Part shown: positions 8,247 to 17,611 of the stretch, piece after piece
Layout of the letters: every line of letters starts with the position of its first letter
Position numbering within the stretch: position 1 is the stretch's first letter
DNA from: SAR86 cluster bacterium
GTDB taxonomy: Bacteria; Pseudomonadota; Gammaproteobacteria; Magnimaribacterales; Magnimaribacteraceae
Direction of reading: 5' to 3'
DNA length: 64,000 nucleotides
Assembly: GCA_023703575.1 (NCBI GenBank)
Contig: CP097969.1
Span: forward strand, 587,517-651,516
The notes under the pieces: model-generated
The model's database searches: none
What the model was told of the DNA's origin: nothing
The model's input: the letters and a program-made list of their open reading frames with translations, nothing else
Translations under genes and position numbers: made by a program

Positions 8247-8516
8247 ATGTTAGGTTCACACATTTCTGTTTACGGCGAAGTTCAAGGATCAGGTTTTAGA
8301 TCTTGGGCAAAAGAGCAAAGCGCAAAACTAGGTTTATCCGGTTGGGCAAGAAAGGCGTCAGATGGTTCGATTGAAATTTTTGTTCAAGGAGAAGGAGATT
8401 CAATAAACTCATTTATATCGCTGTGCTGGGATGGCCCTGCTTTTTCTCATGTAGATGATGTACTTGTACAAGATGCCAATTCAGACGAATCTATCTCAGG
8501 ATTTGAAATATATTAA
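8247..8516 (+). CDS. Acylphosphatase-family protein
   Basis: An 89-residue single-domain protein with the acylphosphatase fold signature: YGEVQGSGFR at residues 8-18, with the phosphate-binding loop and the catalytic Arg of GFR, then LGLSGWARKASDGSIEIFVQG. Family members hydrolyse acyl phosphates such as carbamoyl phosphate and 1,3-bisphosphoglycerate. The catalytic Asn that normally follows the Arg in the GWVRN motif is Lys here (codon AAG), and the usual GVGFR is GSGFR. Catalysis may be altered or lost although the fold looks intact. No clear ribosome-binding site is visible. It sits between the tRNA-like element and tRNA-His. Confidence 0.85.
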   Translation: MLGSHISVYGEVQGSGFRSWAKEQSAKLGLSGWARKASDGSIEIFVQGEGDSINSFISLCWDGPAFSHVDDVLVQDANSDESISGFEIY

Positions 8517-8542
8517 ATTTATCATCTCCAATTTTTATTAGG

Positions 8543-8551
8543 TGCTAAAAT
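8543..8551 (+). promoter_or_regulatory. Extended -10 promoter for tRNA-His and tig
   Basis: TGCTAAAAT matches an extended -10 (TGn followed by TAAAAT) and ends 11 bp before the tRNA-His 5' end. No good -35 is visible, which fits an extended -10 promoter. The next ORF (tig) begins 11 nt after the tRNA, so it probably shares this transcript. Confidence 0.5.
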
Positions 8552-8562
8552 GTTAATTTTTT

Positions 8563-8639
8563 GGTGGGCGTAGCTCAGTTGGTAGAGCCCTGGATTGTGA
8601 TTCCAGTGGTCGTGGGTTCGAGCCCCATCGCCCACCCCA
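8563..8639 (+). tRNA. tRNA-His (anticodon GTG)
   Basis: 77 nt with the extra 5' G(-1) pairing with C73, the hallmark of tRNA-His. The acceptor is GTGGGCG/CGCCCAC, and the anticodon arm is CTGGA-TTGTGAT-TCCAG with anticodon GTG. The T-loop is TTCGAGC and CCA is encoded. It is followed at once by the AAGGA ribosome-binding site of tig. Confidence 0.97.
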
Positions 8640-8650
8640 AAGGATAAACT

Positions 8651-9958
8651 ATGAAATTTTCATTCAAATCAAATGTAGACATAAATCAAAGTCTTCCGAT
8701 AGTAGTGCTCAATAAAGACATTGAAGAGCAAGTTCTGATAAAGCTCAAGAAGGCTCAAAAAGAATCTAAGCTTAAAGGATTCAGAAAGGGTAAAGCGCCT
8801 TTGGATGTTGTTGAGGGAATCTATGGCCCTGAGATTAGACAAGACGTCCTTTGGGATTTGGCAAGTAAATCGTTTGCAAAACTTGCTGAAGAAAAAGATT
8901 TAAAAATTGTTAGTAGACCAAATTTGATTCCTGAACAAATTGAAGTCGGTAAGGACGCGAAGTTCAAGGCCACCTTTGAGGTATATCCAGAAGTCAAAAT
9001 ATCAAAGATGAGTAAAATCTCTTACACAAATTTTCTATGTGAAATCACAGAAGAAGATTTAGATAAGACAATCACAAACCTTCAAAAAAGAATGAGTCAG
9101 TGGGTACCCTCCAAAGATAAATCTAAAAGCGGAGATCAAGTAAAGATAGATTTCGTTGGAAAAATTGAAGGTGAGGAATTTGAAGGAGGAACCGCAGAAG
9201 ACTTTACAGTTGAGATAGGTTCAAAGTCAATGATTGAGGGTTTTGAGGATGGTTTGATAGGATTCGAAGCAGGAGAGAAGACTATGCTGGAATTGAAATT
9301 TCCGGATGATTATGGAAAGAAGGATCTCGCATCAAAACCTGTATGTTTTGAAACAAAAATAAATGAAGTTCTTCGTTCAAAGTTACCAGAATTGAATGAA
9401 GAATTTTTTAAAGGAACCGGTATAGAGACAGATAATATAGAGGCTTTTAAGAAAGAAGTTCGCTCGAAACTTGAGGAAGATTTAAAAAATATAATAAATG
9501 GAAAAGTTAAGCAAAGTCTTTTTGATGCTCTTTTACAAGCAAATGATTTCAAGGTTCCTTCTTCAATGATTGATTCTGAGGTCTCTAACATGAAACATGA
9601 CACAGCCAGAAGAATGGGAATGGATCCAAAAGATCTGAAAGAAGATCTGTTCCCGGATGAAACATTCAAGGAAGAAGCTACTAAGAGAGTTAAAGTTGGT
9701 ATATTGCTCAATAAAATTATTGAAGACAAAGAGCTAAAACCTGATGGAGATAAAGTTAAAGAAATCATCGAAGAAAGAGCAAAAAACTATAAAGATCCTC
9801 AACAAGTTATTAATTACTTTTACTCAGACGATGAGCAACTAAGAAACATAGAATCAATTTCTCTAGAAGAACAAGTTGTTGAAGTTATAAAGGTTGAAGC
9901 TAAATCTATTGATGAAAATATTTCTTACGAAGATTGTGTTTCTGGAACTTATGGTTGA
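8651..9958 (+). CDS. tig: Trigger factor (ribosome-associated chaperone and PPIase)
   Basis: 435 residues, the normal length. The ribosome-binding signature GFRKGKAP is at residues 43-50. A central FKBP-type PPIase domain of about 150-245 contains DFVGKIEGEEFEGG and MIEGFEDGLIG, and a helical C-terminal chaperone domain follows. Trigger factor binds L23 at the exit tunnel and shields nascent chains. The ribosome-binding site AAAGGA lies directly behind tRNA-His, so tRNA and mRNA probably come from one transcript. It heads the conserved tig-clpP-clpX-lon order. Confidence 0.97.
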   Translation: MKFSFKSNVDINQSLPIVVLNKDIEEQVLIKLKKAQKESKLKGFRKGKAPLDVVEGIYGPEIRQDVLWDLASKSFAKLAEEKDLKIVSRPNLIPEQIEVGKDAKFKATFEVYPEVKISKMSKISYTNFLCEITEEDLDKTITNLQKRMSQWVPSKDKSKSGDQVKIDFVGKIEGEEFEGGTAEDFTVEIGSKSMIEGFEDGLIGFEAGEKTMLELKFPDDYGKKDLASKPVCFETKINEVLRSKLPELNEEFFKGTGIETDNIEAFKKEVRSKLEEDLKNIINGKVKQSLFDALLQANDFKVPSSMIDSEVSNMKHDTARRMGMDPKDLKEDLFPDETFKEEATKRVKVGILLNKIIEDKELKPDGDKVKEIIEERAKNYKDPQQVINYFYSDDEQLRNIESISLEEQVVEVIKVEAKSIDENISYEDCVSGTYG

Positions 9959-9981
9959 AAATATTTTTAAAATCCCCATTT
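9954..9981 (+). promoter_or_regulatory. Sigma-32 (heat-shock) promoter for clpP-clpX
   Basis: GTTGAAA (9954-9960), a 13-bp spacer, then CCCCATTT (9974-9981) is a near-exact match to the RpoH consensus CTTGAAA-N11-16-CCCCATnT. It overlaps the tig stop codon. Initiation at about 9988 gives a short leader before clpP at 10002. Confidence 0.75.
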
Positions 9982-10001
9982 AAATACAGAGGAAGATATA
10001 A

Positions 10002-10622
10002 ATGAGTAAAGAAAATTCAAATCTCGTAAATCAACTAGTACCTATGGTTGTTGAGCAGACACCAAGAGGAGAACGTGCCTACGATATTTATTCAAGATTG
10101 CTTAAAGAAAGAGTGATCTTTTTAACAGGACCTGTAGAAGATTACGGCGCAAATTTGATAGTGGCTCAGATGCTTTACTTAGAAGCAGAGAATCCCGATA
10201 AAGACATACATCTTTATATTAACTCACCAGGGGGTTCGGTTACAGCTGGGCTTTCAATTTACGATACTATGCAGTTTATTAAGCCTGATGTCTCTACACT
10301 TTGCATAGGACAAGCTGCTAGTATGGGGGCAATTTTACTATGCGGGGGAGCTAAAGGTAAAAGACAGGCTCTTCCAAATTCAAGAGTTATGATTCATCAA
10401 GTGTTGGGAGGATTTCAAGGTCAAGCAAGCGATATAGAGATTCATACTCAAGAGATACTGTCTATTAAAAAGAAATTAAATGAAATTTTAGCAAGCCATT
10501 CAGGTCAAAAGGTTGATAAGATAGCCAAAGACAGTGATAGAGACAATTTTATGTCTCCTGAACAAGCTGTAAAGTATGGACTAATTGACGATGTGGTAGA
10601 TAGTCGCTCAGTCAAAAAATAA
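10002..10622 (+). CDS. clpP: ATP-dependent Clp protease proteolytic subunit
   Basis: 206 residues. The serine-protease triad is intact: S107 in GQAASMGA, H132 in MIHQ, and D181 in the DRDNFMS segment. ClpP forms the tetradecameric chamber that degrades substrates unfolded by ClpX, encoded 11 bp downstream. The ribosome-binding site is GAGGAAG. A sigma-32-like promoter directly upstream fits heat-shock induction. Confidence 0.98.
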   Translation: MSKENSNLVNQLVPMVVEQTPRGERAYDIYSRLLKERVIFLTGPVEDYGANLIVAQMLYLEAENPDKDIHLYINSPGGSVTAGLSIYDTMQFIKPDVSTLCIGQAASMGAILLCGGAKGKRQALPNSRVMIHQVLGGFQGQASDIEIHTQEILSIKKKLNEILASHSGQKVDKIAKDSDRDNFMSPEQAVKYGLIDDVVDSRSVKK

Positions 10623-10633
10623 AAGGAGATTTT

Positions 10634-11911
10634 ATGTCTGATAAAGATAACACAGAAAACAACGATGATAAGCTTTTATACTGTTCTTTCTGTGGAAAGA
10701 ATCAAAATGAGGTCAGAAAGCTCATTGCAGGACCTTCTGTATATATTTGCAACGAATGTATAGATCTTTGTAATGACATAATTAAAGAGGAAATCTCTGA
10801 AACAACTGAGGCTGAGGAGGAAAAATTTCCAGTCCCGATAGAGATAAAAGCTACTCTAGATGAGTACGTCATAGGCCAAGAGGAAGCCAAAAAGAATCTA
10901 TCAGTTGCAGTTTATAATCATTACAAAAGATTGAAAGGTGGTAAGAAGATAGATTCATCCGACGAAGTTGAACTCACAAAAAGTAACATTTTGCTTTTAG
11001 GCCCTACAGGCTCTGGTAAGACTCTATTAGCACAAACACTTGCCAGGTTACTAGATGTACCCTTCACTATTGCCGATGCTACTACTTTAACTGAAGCGGG
11101 TTATGTGGGTGAGGATGTTGAAAATATAATACAAAAGCTTCTTCAAAAATGTGACTACGATATTGAAAAAGCTCAATTAGGAATAGTCTACATTGATGAG
11201 ATCGACAAGATAGCTAGAAAGTCAGACAACCCATCCATCACAAGAGATGTTTCTGGTGAAGGAGTGCAGCAGGCTCTTCTAAAATTAATTGAAGGAACCG
11301 TAGCATCTGTTCCTCCCCAAGGCGGAAGAAAACATCCTCAACAAGAATTCTTGCAAGTGGATACTTCCAACATATTGTTTATCTGCGGAGGTGCATTCTC
11401 TGGTCTAGAGTCTGTAATACAACAAAGATGTGAAGAGACTGGTATTGGATTCGGTGCAAATGTAACTTCCATTAGGTTAGAAAATGAAACAGATAAGCTT
11501 ATAGGACAAGTTCGCCCTGAAGATCTAATCAAGTTCGGCTTAATCCCAGAGTTTGTAGGTAGACTGCCTGTAATTACTACATTAGAACAGCTTGATGAGG
11601 AAGCCTTGGTTACTATACTTACTGAACCAAAAAATAGTCTTACTAAGCAATTTTCAAAACTATTTGAGATGGAGAATGTAGAGTTAGATATTAGAGAAGA
11701 TGCACTTCTCGAAATTGCTAAAAAAGCTATCGAGAGAAAAACTGGAGCAAGAGGTTTGAGGTCAATTCTTGAAAATATATTGATGGAAACTATGTATAAA
11801 GTTCCATCTGAAGAGTCCCTGAATAAGGTAGTTCTTGATAGCTCTGTTGTAAAGGGTGAAACTGAACCTTTGATGGTTTATGAAAAGACTTCAAAAACTA
11901 AAACTGGTTAA
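10634..11911 (+). CDS. clpX: ATP-dependent Clp protease ATP-binding subunit
   Basis: 425 residues. The N-terminal zinc-binding domain has C17, C20, C39 and C42. Walker A GPTGSGKT is at 123-130, and Walker B (VYIDEIDKI) is near 185. The RSILE segment in the C-terminal small domain is conserved. ClpX is a hexameric AAA+ unfoldase delivering tagged proteins, for example ssrA-tagged, to ClpP. A strong AAGGAG ribosome-binding site precedes the ATG. It is co-transcribed with clpP. Confidence 0.98.
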   Translation: MSDKDNTENNDDKLLYCSFCGKNQNEVRKLIAGPSVYICNECIDLCNDIIKEEISETTEAEEEKFPVPIEIKATLDEYVIGQEEAKKNLSVAVYNHYKRLKGGKKIDSSDEVELTKSNILLLGPTGSGKTLLAQTLARLLDVPFTIADATTLTEAGYVGEDVENIIQKLLQKCDYDIEKAQLGIVYIDEIDKIARKSDNPSITRDVSGEGVQQALLKLIEGTVASVPPQGGRKHPQQEFLQVDTSNILFICGGAFSGLESVIQQRCEETGIGFGANVTSIRLENETDKLIGQVRPEDLIKFGLIPEFVGRLPVITTLEQLDEEALVTILTEPKNSLTKQFSKLFEMENVELDIREDALLEIAKKAIERKTGARGLRSILENILMETMYKVPSEESLNKVVLDSSVVKGETEPLMVYEKTSKTKTG

Positions 11912-11941
11912 CTCTTGTTTTTTTTTAGTTAAACCCCATTA
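11912..11941 (+). promoter_or_regulatory. Sigma-32 (heat-shock) promoter for lon
   Basis: CTTGTT (11912-11917), a 16-bp spacer and CCCCATTA (11934-11941) resemble the RpoH consensus, located 23 bp upstream of the lon ATG. The same stretch can also fold as GGTTAACT/AGTTAAACC (11906-11935, one bulge) around a T run, so partial termination after clpX is also possible. Confidence 0.55.
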
Positions 11942-11963
11942 ATAGACATATAGCAAAAATATT

Positions 11964-14357
11964 ATGTCTAAAAAAAATCTAAACATACCGTTACTACCTC
12001 TCAGAGATGTAGTAATTTTTCCTTCAGTTGTAACACCTCTCTTTGTTGGAAGAGAGAAGTCAATTACTGCCTTACAGTCGGCAATGGCTGGTGATAAACA
12101 GATAATGCTTGTAGCACAAAAAAGTGCCCAGCAGGATGATCCTAAGTTAGGTGATCTATATCCCATTGGCACTCTTTCCACCATTCTACAGCTTATAAAG
12201 TTGCCAGATGGTACTTTGAAAGTCTTAGTTGAAGGCAATCAAAGAGCATCGATAGAATCATTAGAAGCCTCTGATGAATATATGTCGGTGCAAGTTTCAA
12301 CAATAGATGAAGAAACTGAGTCGAAGGAATTAGACCATTTTCTTCCTTCTCTCAAAAAACAATTTCAGGAATACGTAAAGCTTACTCGAAAAGCTACTCC
12401 TGAAGTCTTAAATACAGTCAATGCTATTGACTCTTTATCTAGACTTACAGACACACTAGTAGGTCATATGTCTATCGATATAAGCCAAAAACAAGAAATA
12501 TTGGAGATGATTTCATTGACTGACAGAGCTAACCGTATTTTGGAGCATTTAGATTCCCAACTTGATCTTTCTAAAGTCGAAAAGAAGATACGTGGCAGAG
12601 TAAAAACTCAAATGGAAAAAAGCCAAAAAGAATATTATCTTAATGAACAGATGAAAGCCCTGAAAAAGGAACTTGGTGAGATCGATGAAGCTGAAGAAGC
12701 TGAAGAACTAGAGATCAAGATCAAAGAAGCTGGCATGACAAAAGAAGCTCAAGAAAAAGCTCTTACCGAACTCCAGAAATATAAAATGATGTCACCAATG
12801 TCGGCTGAAGCTTCAGTTGTTCGTGGATATATTGATTGGATGCTGAATATTCCATGGAAAAAGAAAAGCAAAATTAGGTCAGATTTAAACGTTGCGAGCA
12901 ATGTCTTAAATGAAGATCATTTCGGTCTAGAAGAAGTTAAAGAGAGAATATTAGAGTACCTAGCTGTTCAAAAAAGAGTGAAAAAGCTTAAAGGCCCAGT
13001 TCTTTGTTTAGTAGGACCTCCAGGAGTAGGTAAAACGTCTCTTGGTGAATCCATAGCCAGAGCCACCAATAGAAAGTTTGTAAGAATGTCTTTGGGTGGT
13101 GTACGAGATGAAGCTGAAATTAGAGGACATAGAAGAACGTATATAGGCTCTATGCCCGGAAGAATCCTCCAGAAGCTATCTAAGACAGGAGTAAAGAACC
13201 CGCTATTCCTTTTGGATGAAATAGACAAAATGGGTATGGACATGAGAGGAGATCCAGCTTCTGCTCTTTTAGAAGTTTTAGATCCAGAGCAGAATCATAC
13301 CTTTAATGATCATTATCTCGAAGTAGATTATGATCTATCAGACATCATGTTTGTTTGCACAGCCAATAGTATGAATATTCCCCAAGCTCTGCGCGATAGA
13401 ATGGAAATTATAACTTTGCCGGGATACACAGAAGATGAGAAAGTCAATATAGCCGACAAGTATCTCATTAATAAACAAAAGAAAAATAATGGCCTAAAAG
13501 ATGACGAACTTCACATATCTAAAAATACGATAAAAGACCTCATTAGATACTTTACAAGAGAGGCTGGTGTGCGTGCGCTAGAGAGGGAAATTGCCAAGAT
13601 ATGTAGAAAAGTTGTCAAAAAGAATGCAACAGTAAATAAGACTAAAAAAATTTCTATTAAACCAAGTAATCTAGAAGACTATTGCGGAGTGAGAAAGTTT
13701 GATTTTGGTGAGGCTGAAGAGAATGACCGTATAGGACAAGTTACCGGTCTTGCGTGGACTCAAGTTGGAGGAGAACTGTTAACGATAGAAGCTTCGAGTT
13801 TTATTGGAAAAGGTAAAATTATTAAAACAGGTTCTCTTGGAGACGTAATGCAAGAATCTATCCAAGCGGCACTTTCAGTTGTTCGATCAAGATCAGAGTC
13901 ATTGGGCATAGATCCTAAATTCTATGAGGAGCAGGATATACATATCCACGTCCCAGAGGGGGCAACCCCAAAAGATGGACCAAGCGCAGGTGCTGCTATG
14001 ACAACTGCTTTAACTTCTGTGCTTTCAAATATACCAGTAAGATCAGATGTGGCTATGACCGGTGAGATTACTCTTAGAGGAGAAGTCCTAAAGATAGGCG
14101 GTCTCAAAGAGAAATTATTAGCTGCAAGAAGAGGCGGTATAAAAGTAGTCTTGATACCAGAAGGAAACGTGAGAGATTTAAAAGAAGTTCCAGATAATAT
14201 AAAAGTTGATTTAGATATCAAACCAGTTAGGTGGATTGACGAAGTGTTGGACATTGTTCTGACTAGACAACCCATTCCATGGGAAAAAGAAGAGGTTAGT
14301 AACAAGGTATCTTCAAAAAAATCTAGAACAAAGAAAAGCTCAGTTAAAGCTCATTAA
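11964..14357 (+). CDS. lon: ATP-dependent Lon protease
   Basis: 797 residues: N-terminal substrate-binding LON domain (starting IPLLPLRDVVIFP), coiled helical region, AAA+ module with Walker A GPPGVGKT at 351-358, and C-terminal protease domain with the Ser-Lys dyad S674 (PKDGPSAG) and K717 (GGLKEK). Lon is a cytoplasmic hexamer degrading misfolded and regulatory proteins. The C-terminal 20 or so residues are Lys/Ser rich. Its position between clpX and hup is canonical for gammaproteobacteria. Confidence 0.98.
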   Translation: MSKKNLNIPLLPLRDVVIFPSVVTPLFVGREKSITALQSAMAGDKQIMLVAQKSAQQDDPKLGDLYPIGTLSTILQLIKLPDGTLKVLVEGNQRASIESLEASDEYMSVQVSTIDEETESKELDHFLPSLKKQFQEYVKLTRKATPEVLNTVNAIDSLSRLTDTLVGHMSIDISQKQEILEMISLTDRANRILEHLDSQLDLSKVEKKIRGRVKTQMEKSQKEYYLNEQMKALKKELGEIDEAEEAEELEIKIKEAGMTKEAQEKALTELQKYKMMSPMSAEASVVRGYIDWMLNIPWKKKSKIRSDLNVASNVLNEDHFGLEEVKERILEYLAVQKRVKKLKGPVLCLVGPPGVGKTSLGESIARATNRKFVRMSLGGVRDEAEIRGHRRTYIGSMPGRILQKLSKTGVKNPLFLLDEIDKMGMDMRGDPASALLEVLDPEQNHTFNDHYLEVDYDLSDIMFVCTANSMNIPQALRDRMEIITLPGYTEDEKVNIADKYLINKQKKNNGLKDDELHISKNTIKDLIRYFTREAGVRALEREIAKICRKVVKKNATVNKTKKISIKPSNLEDYCGVRKFDFGEAEENDRIGQVTGLAWTQVGGELLTIEASSFIGKGKIIKTGSLGDVMQESIQAALSVVRSRSESLGIDPKFYEEQDIHIHVPEGATPKDGPSAGAAMTTALTSVLSNIPVRSDVAMTGEITLRGEVLKIGGLKEKLLAARRGGIKVVLIPEGNVRDLKEVPDNIKVDLDIKPVRWIDEVLDIVLTRQPIPWEKEEVSNKVSSKKSRTKKSSVKAH

Positions 14358-14374
14358 TTAAATCAAATTCAAGC

Positions 14375-14403
14375 TTGACAAGGCTTTAGCCTAAGGTTTT
14401 AAT
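14375..14403 (+). promoter_or_regulatory. Sigma-70 promoter for hup
   Basis: A perfect TTGACA (14375-14380), an optimal 17-bp spacer and TTTAAT (14398-14403, 5/6). The spacer contains the inverted repeat AGGCT/AGCCT (14381-14392). This is the strongest vegetative promoter I can see in the window, as expected for an abundant nucleoid protein. Confidence 0.75.
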
Positions 14404-14411
14404 CACATTGA

Positions 14412-14435
14412 CCAGCTTGCAAAATGATAAGCTGG
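14412..14435 (+). promoter_or_regulatory. hup leader hairpin
   Basis: CCAGCTT (14412-14418) and AAGCTGG (14429-14435) form a perfect 7-bp stem with a 10-nt loop, in the untranslated leader about 25 nt before the GTG start. It may stabilise the mRNA or influence translation; no known leader family is recognised. Confidence 0.45.
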
Positions 14436-14460
14436 CTTAACAAGACTCTAGGAGATTAAT

Positions 14461-14730
14461 GTGAATAAAGCCCAATTAACAGACGCTGTAGCAGCGGCAA
14501 CTGACACTTCGAAAGCTGAAGCCGGGAGAGCGGTAGAAGCAACTTTAAATGCAATAGCAGGTAGCCTATCTGGTGGAGATAGTGTTTCTCTTGTAGGTTT
14601 CGGAACCTTCAATGTAAGACATAGAGCTGCTAGAACTGGAAGAAATCCACAAACTGGTGCGACTATCCAAATAGGAGCTTCAAAATCAGTGGGATTCAAA
14701 GCAGGCAAAGCTCTAAAAGAAAGTCTTTAG
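14461..14730 (+). CDS. hup: DNA-binding protein HU
   Basis: 89 residues of the HU/IHF fold: N-terminal helices (NKAQLTDAVAAA), the GFGTFNVRHRAARTGRNPQTG DNA-binding arm with the RNPQTG tip, and a C-terminal helix. It compacts and bends DNA as a dimer. The start is GTG at 14461 behind AGGAG; the overlapping ATG at 14459 is immediately followed by TGA and cannot be used. It sits between lon and ppiD as in E. coli, where this position is hupB. Confidence 0.97.
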   Translation: MNKAQLTDAVAAATDTSKAEAGRAVEATLNAIAGSLSGGDSVSLVGFGTFNVRHRAARTGRNPQTGATIQIGASKSVGFKAGKALKESL

Positions 14731-14750
14731 ATCCAATTAGTTTACTAAGA

Positions 14751-14775
14751 GCGCGCCATTAGGCGCGCTTTTTTT
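14751..14775 (+). terminator. Rho-independent terminator after hup
   Basis: Stem GCGCGCC/GGCGCGC with an ATTA loop and a 7-T run. It ends 11 bp before ppiD, so ppiD relies on read-through or its own start site. Confidence 0.92.
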
Positions 14776-14786
14776 AATTACAAACC

Positions 14787-16655
14787 ATGTCAGGAATACA
14801 AACCATTAGAGAAGGATTAACTGGTAATGTAACTAGAGTTATTGTTGTTGCAATAATTATTACTTTTATTGGTTCCGTAGGTTGGGCTGGTTTTTTCTCT
14901 CAAGGTAACGTCAACATAGTCGCTACAGTAGGTTCTAAAGAAATTACAAATGCAGATCTAAACTTTGAAGTTAGCACTCAACAATTTGCTTTAAGCCAAA
15001 GATTTCCCGATCAAGAAATTGATGATGAAACTTTGTTTACATTATCAAAGAATAATTTGATAAATAAATTTTCGATAATAGATTTTTTAGATTCTAAAAA
15101 AACGATACTTACGGATGAATTTATTTATACTCAATTAGCTGAGGAAGAGCAATTTCAGGAGAATGGTAGATTTAGTAAAGCTAGATTCGAATCTTTCGCT
15201 AGGAGCAATGGATTTATACCATCCGATTATCTAAAAAGAGTTAGAGAAGACTTTCTTATAAGCATCTGGCGTCAATCAATAATTAATTCTAGTTTTATAA
15301 CTGATTTAGATGTTTTTGAATCTATGGCTTTAGCTGATCAAGAAAGAGACATAACTTTTATTAAACTCAGCGCGGAAAGATTTAAGAATTCTGTAATTTA
15401 TCAAGAGGAAGATCTGCAAAATTACTATCAAGAAAATAAATCTGCTTATATGAGTCCTGATAGAGCAAAAGTTTCTTATGTCTCTCTGGATTCAAAGGAG
15501 CTTCAAAGTACAGTTAAAGTTTCTGAAGAAGATATAAAACTTGAATATGAAGACTACCTTAGAGATTTTGATTCTAGTGAAAGAAAATCTGTATCTCATA
15601 TTATGCTTAATATTACAGAAACTAGAGACTCTTCTGCTGCTTCAGCAGAATTATATTTAATAAAAGATAGGATTAATCAAGGCGAAGCCTTTGAAGAGTT
15701 AGTTCTTGAAGTGTCTGAAGATGGTGGCACAAAAGACATTGAAGGTAGTCTTGGTATTACCGATGGCACGCTACTACCCCCGGAATTTGAGCAAGCTTTA
15801 TTATCTATGGAAGAGGGTGAAATTTTTGGACCTATAGAGCTTTTATCTAGCGTTCATTTAATAAGGCTAGATGAAGTAATTAAGCCCGAACCTAAAACTT
15901 TTGAAGATTTGTCTACAAAATTTCGGGAGGATTTATTAACTAATAAAGCAGAAGAGATTTATGTTGATCTTATAGAAGAAGTTTCAGATCTAGCATTTAG
16001 TTCTGACTCGATTAAAGATATTGCTGAAATTCTTGATAAAGATTTAATTGAGACTGATTACTTTTCCAAATCCGAAATACCAGAAATTTTATCTGCTAAA
16101 ACTATATCAGACTTTATATTTGAAGACTTTAGTGAAGGAAACTTTCCAGAGTTAATAGAAACTTCTCAGTTAAGTGCTGTTCTTATTCAAATTTCAGATT
16201 ATGTTGAGCAGGCTCAACTTGAATATACAGATGTTAGATCTCAGATTGAAGAAACTTATGTGCTCCGAGAATCATTAAAAGCTTCAGAAGCCTTTGTTGT
16301 TAAATCGATTGAAGATTTAAGAGACGACAAGACTTTGGAAATCTTTTCTAGTGAAAATAATGTAGAAGTTGAAACCTATAAAGGCTTGAAGAGAGATAGT
16401 TCATTGCTTCCTGTTAGAGCGGTAAACGAGATTTTCTCTCTACCTAGGTCGCAAGCTGGAGATGTATTTGGCTCAGCAGTATTGCAGAATGGTGATAGCA
16501 TAATTTTTAGATTGGATGCTGTAAATGAGAGCACTGCAGATCTCACAGAGGAGAATATCGCAGGTATAAAGAATTTTCTGAATCAGCAAAAAATTATATC
16601 TGAGCTTAGCGAATTACAAGAATTTATAAAGCAAGGCCTTTCAATAAGCGGCTAG
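14787..16655 (+). CDS. ppiD: Periplasmic peptidyl-prolyl isomerase/chaperone PpiD
   Basis: 622 residues, matching the usual PpiD length. A single N-terminal membrane anchor (about 16-37, [18 protein letters not shown]) is followed by a SurA-like chaperone region and one parvulin (PPIC) domain at about 265-370 ([10 protein letters not shown] ... [13 protein letters not shown]). It assists folding of secreted and outer-membrane proteins at the SecYEG exit, which suits a genome rich in TonB receptors. Parvulin active-site residues are only partly recognisable, as is common for PpiD, which acts mostly as a chaperone. Its stop overlaps the convergent fabI stop by 4 bp. Confidence 0.92.
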   Translation: MSGIQTIREGLTGNVTRVIVVAIIITFIGSVGWAGFFSQGNVNIVATVGSKEITNADLNFEVSTQQFALSQRFPDQEIDDETLFTLSKNNLINKFSIIDFLDSKKTILTDEFIYTQLAEEEQFQENGRFSKARFESFARSNGFIPSDYLKRVREDFLISIWRQSIINSSFITDLDVFESMALADQERDITFIKLSAERFKNSVIYQEEDLQNYYQENKSAYMSPDRAKVSYVSLDSKELQSTVKVSEEDIKLEYEDYLRDFDSSERKSVSHIMLNITETRDSSAASAELYLIKDRINQGEAFEELVLEVSEDGGTKDIEGSLGITDGTLLPPEFEQALLSMEEGEIFGPIELLSSVHLIRLDEVIKPEPKTFEDLSTKFREDLLTNKAEEIYVDLIEEVSDLAFSSDSIKDIAEILDKDLIETDYFSKSEIPEILSAKTISDFIFEDFSEGNFPELIETSQLSAVLIQISDYVEQAQLEYTDVRSQIEETYVLRESLKASEAFVVKSIEDLRDDKTLEIFSSENNVEVETYKGLKRDSSLLPVRAVNEIFSLPRSQAGDVFGSAVLQNGDSIIFRLDAVNESTADLTEENIAGIKNFLNQQKIISELSELQEFIKQGLSISG

Positions 16656-17452
16656 TTCGTCTCAGTTTCTTCAATTGAGCCCATGGCGGTTATATTGAAA
16701 CCACCATCTACATATAATACTTCTCCACTAATTCCGCTTGCCATATCAGATGTTAAGAATGATGCAGCATCCCCAACTTCTCTAGTAGTTATATTTCTGC
16801 CTATGGGAGACCTAGTAGCATTGTAACTGAGCATTTTCCTAAAATTCTTTACACCAGAAGCAGCAAGAGTTTTAATTGGGCCAGCTGATATTGCATTGAC
16901 TCTATGACCTTGTTTACCCATCGAAACAGCTAAATATCTTACACTTGCCTCCAAACTGGCTTTCGCTAAGCCCATCACGTTGTAGTTTGGGAGAGTCATT
17001 TGAGAGCCTAGATAAGATAAAGTCAGTAAAGATCCATTCCTTCCTTCCATCATGTTCTTAGCTTCTTTGGCAAGAGCGATGAAGCTGTAACTACTTATAT
17101 CATGTGCTATTTGGAAACCCTCTCTGCTGGTTACATCGACAAACTCTCCATCTAATTCCTCTCTAGGAGCAAAACCTACCGCATGAATTACCGCGTCCAA
17201 ACCATCCCAACGAGAAGACAAGCTTCTAAAAGTTTCGGTGATCTCATCATCCGATGAAACATCACAAGGAATAAAAGTCTCTACTCCTAATTCACTTCCT
17301 AATTTTTCAACATTGCCTTTTAATCGCTCGTTTTGATATGTAAGAGCAATATTTGCACCATTTTCGGACATTGATTCTGCAATACCAGCAGCTATAGAGT
17401 GCTTATTTGCAATACCAACTATTAAGACATTTTTACCTTCTAGAATTTTCAT
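16652..17452 (-). CDS. fabI: Enoyl-[acyl-carrier-protein] reductase (NADH)
   Basis: 266 residues. The FabI-type Rossmann start [13 protein letters not shown] is at 13-25, and catalytic Y147, Y157 and K164 lie in the [20 protein letters not shown] region (Y-x6-K). It performs the last reductive step of each fatty-acid elongation cycle and is the classical triclosan/isoniazid-class target. ppiD followed by fabI is also the order in Pseudomonas. It is convergent with ppiD and divergent from the TBDR at 17612. Confidence 0.96.
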   Translation of the reverse strand: MKILEGKNVLIVGIANKHSIAAGIAESMSENGANIALTYQNERLKGNVEKLGSELGVETFIPCDVSSDDEITETFRSLSSRWDGLDAVIHAVGFAPREELDGEFVDVTSREGFQIAHDISSYSFIALAKEAKNMMEGRNGSLLTLSYLGSQMTLPNYNVMGLAKASLEASVRYLAVSMGKQGHRVNAISAGPIKTLAASGVKNFRKMLSYNATRSPIGRNITTREVGDAASFLTSDMASGISGEVLYVDGGFNITAMGSIEETETN

Positions 17453-17486
17453 AACTATATTTTAGACTTTTTAGGCAAAATCTATA

Positions 17487-17498
17487 GTCAATTTTGAC
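17487..17498. promoter_or_regulatory. Dyad between fabI and TBDR
   Basis: GTCAA-TT-TTGAC is a perfect 5-bp inverted repeat, 35 bp upstream of the fabI ATG. It could be an operator for fabI or part of a -35 element. Short, and possibly chance. Confidence 0.25.
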
Positions 17499-17567
17499 AT
17501 TTTCTCCGTCACAAAATCGCCGTTAAACTGTTGCTAAAACCACTTTTTTGCATTAAGGTTTGAAGTT

Positions 17568-17585
17568 GAGGGTCTTTGAACCCTC
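17568..17585 (+). promoter_or_regulatory. Leader hairpin upstream of TonB receptor
   Basis: GAGGGT (17568-17573) and ACCCTC (17580-17585) form a perfect 6-bp stem with a CTTTGA loop. It ends 15 nt before the GGGG ribosome-binding site (17601-17604), the same arrangement as at the TBDR at 4023. Confidence 0.45.
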
Positions 17586-17611
17586 GATTTTTAGATATTT
17601 GGGGTATATAT

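Noticed and set aside
17576..17611. Upstream ATG start for the second TBDR.
   Set aside because: It lies inside the leader hairpin and would put 12 residues ahead of a normal signal peptide that has its own GGGG site.
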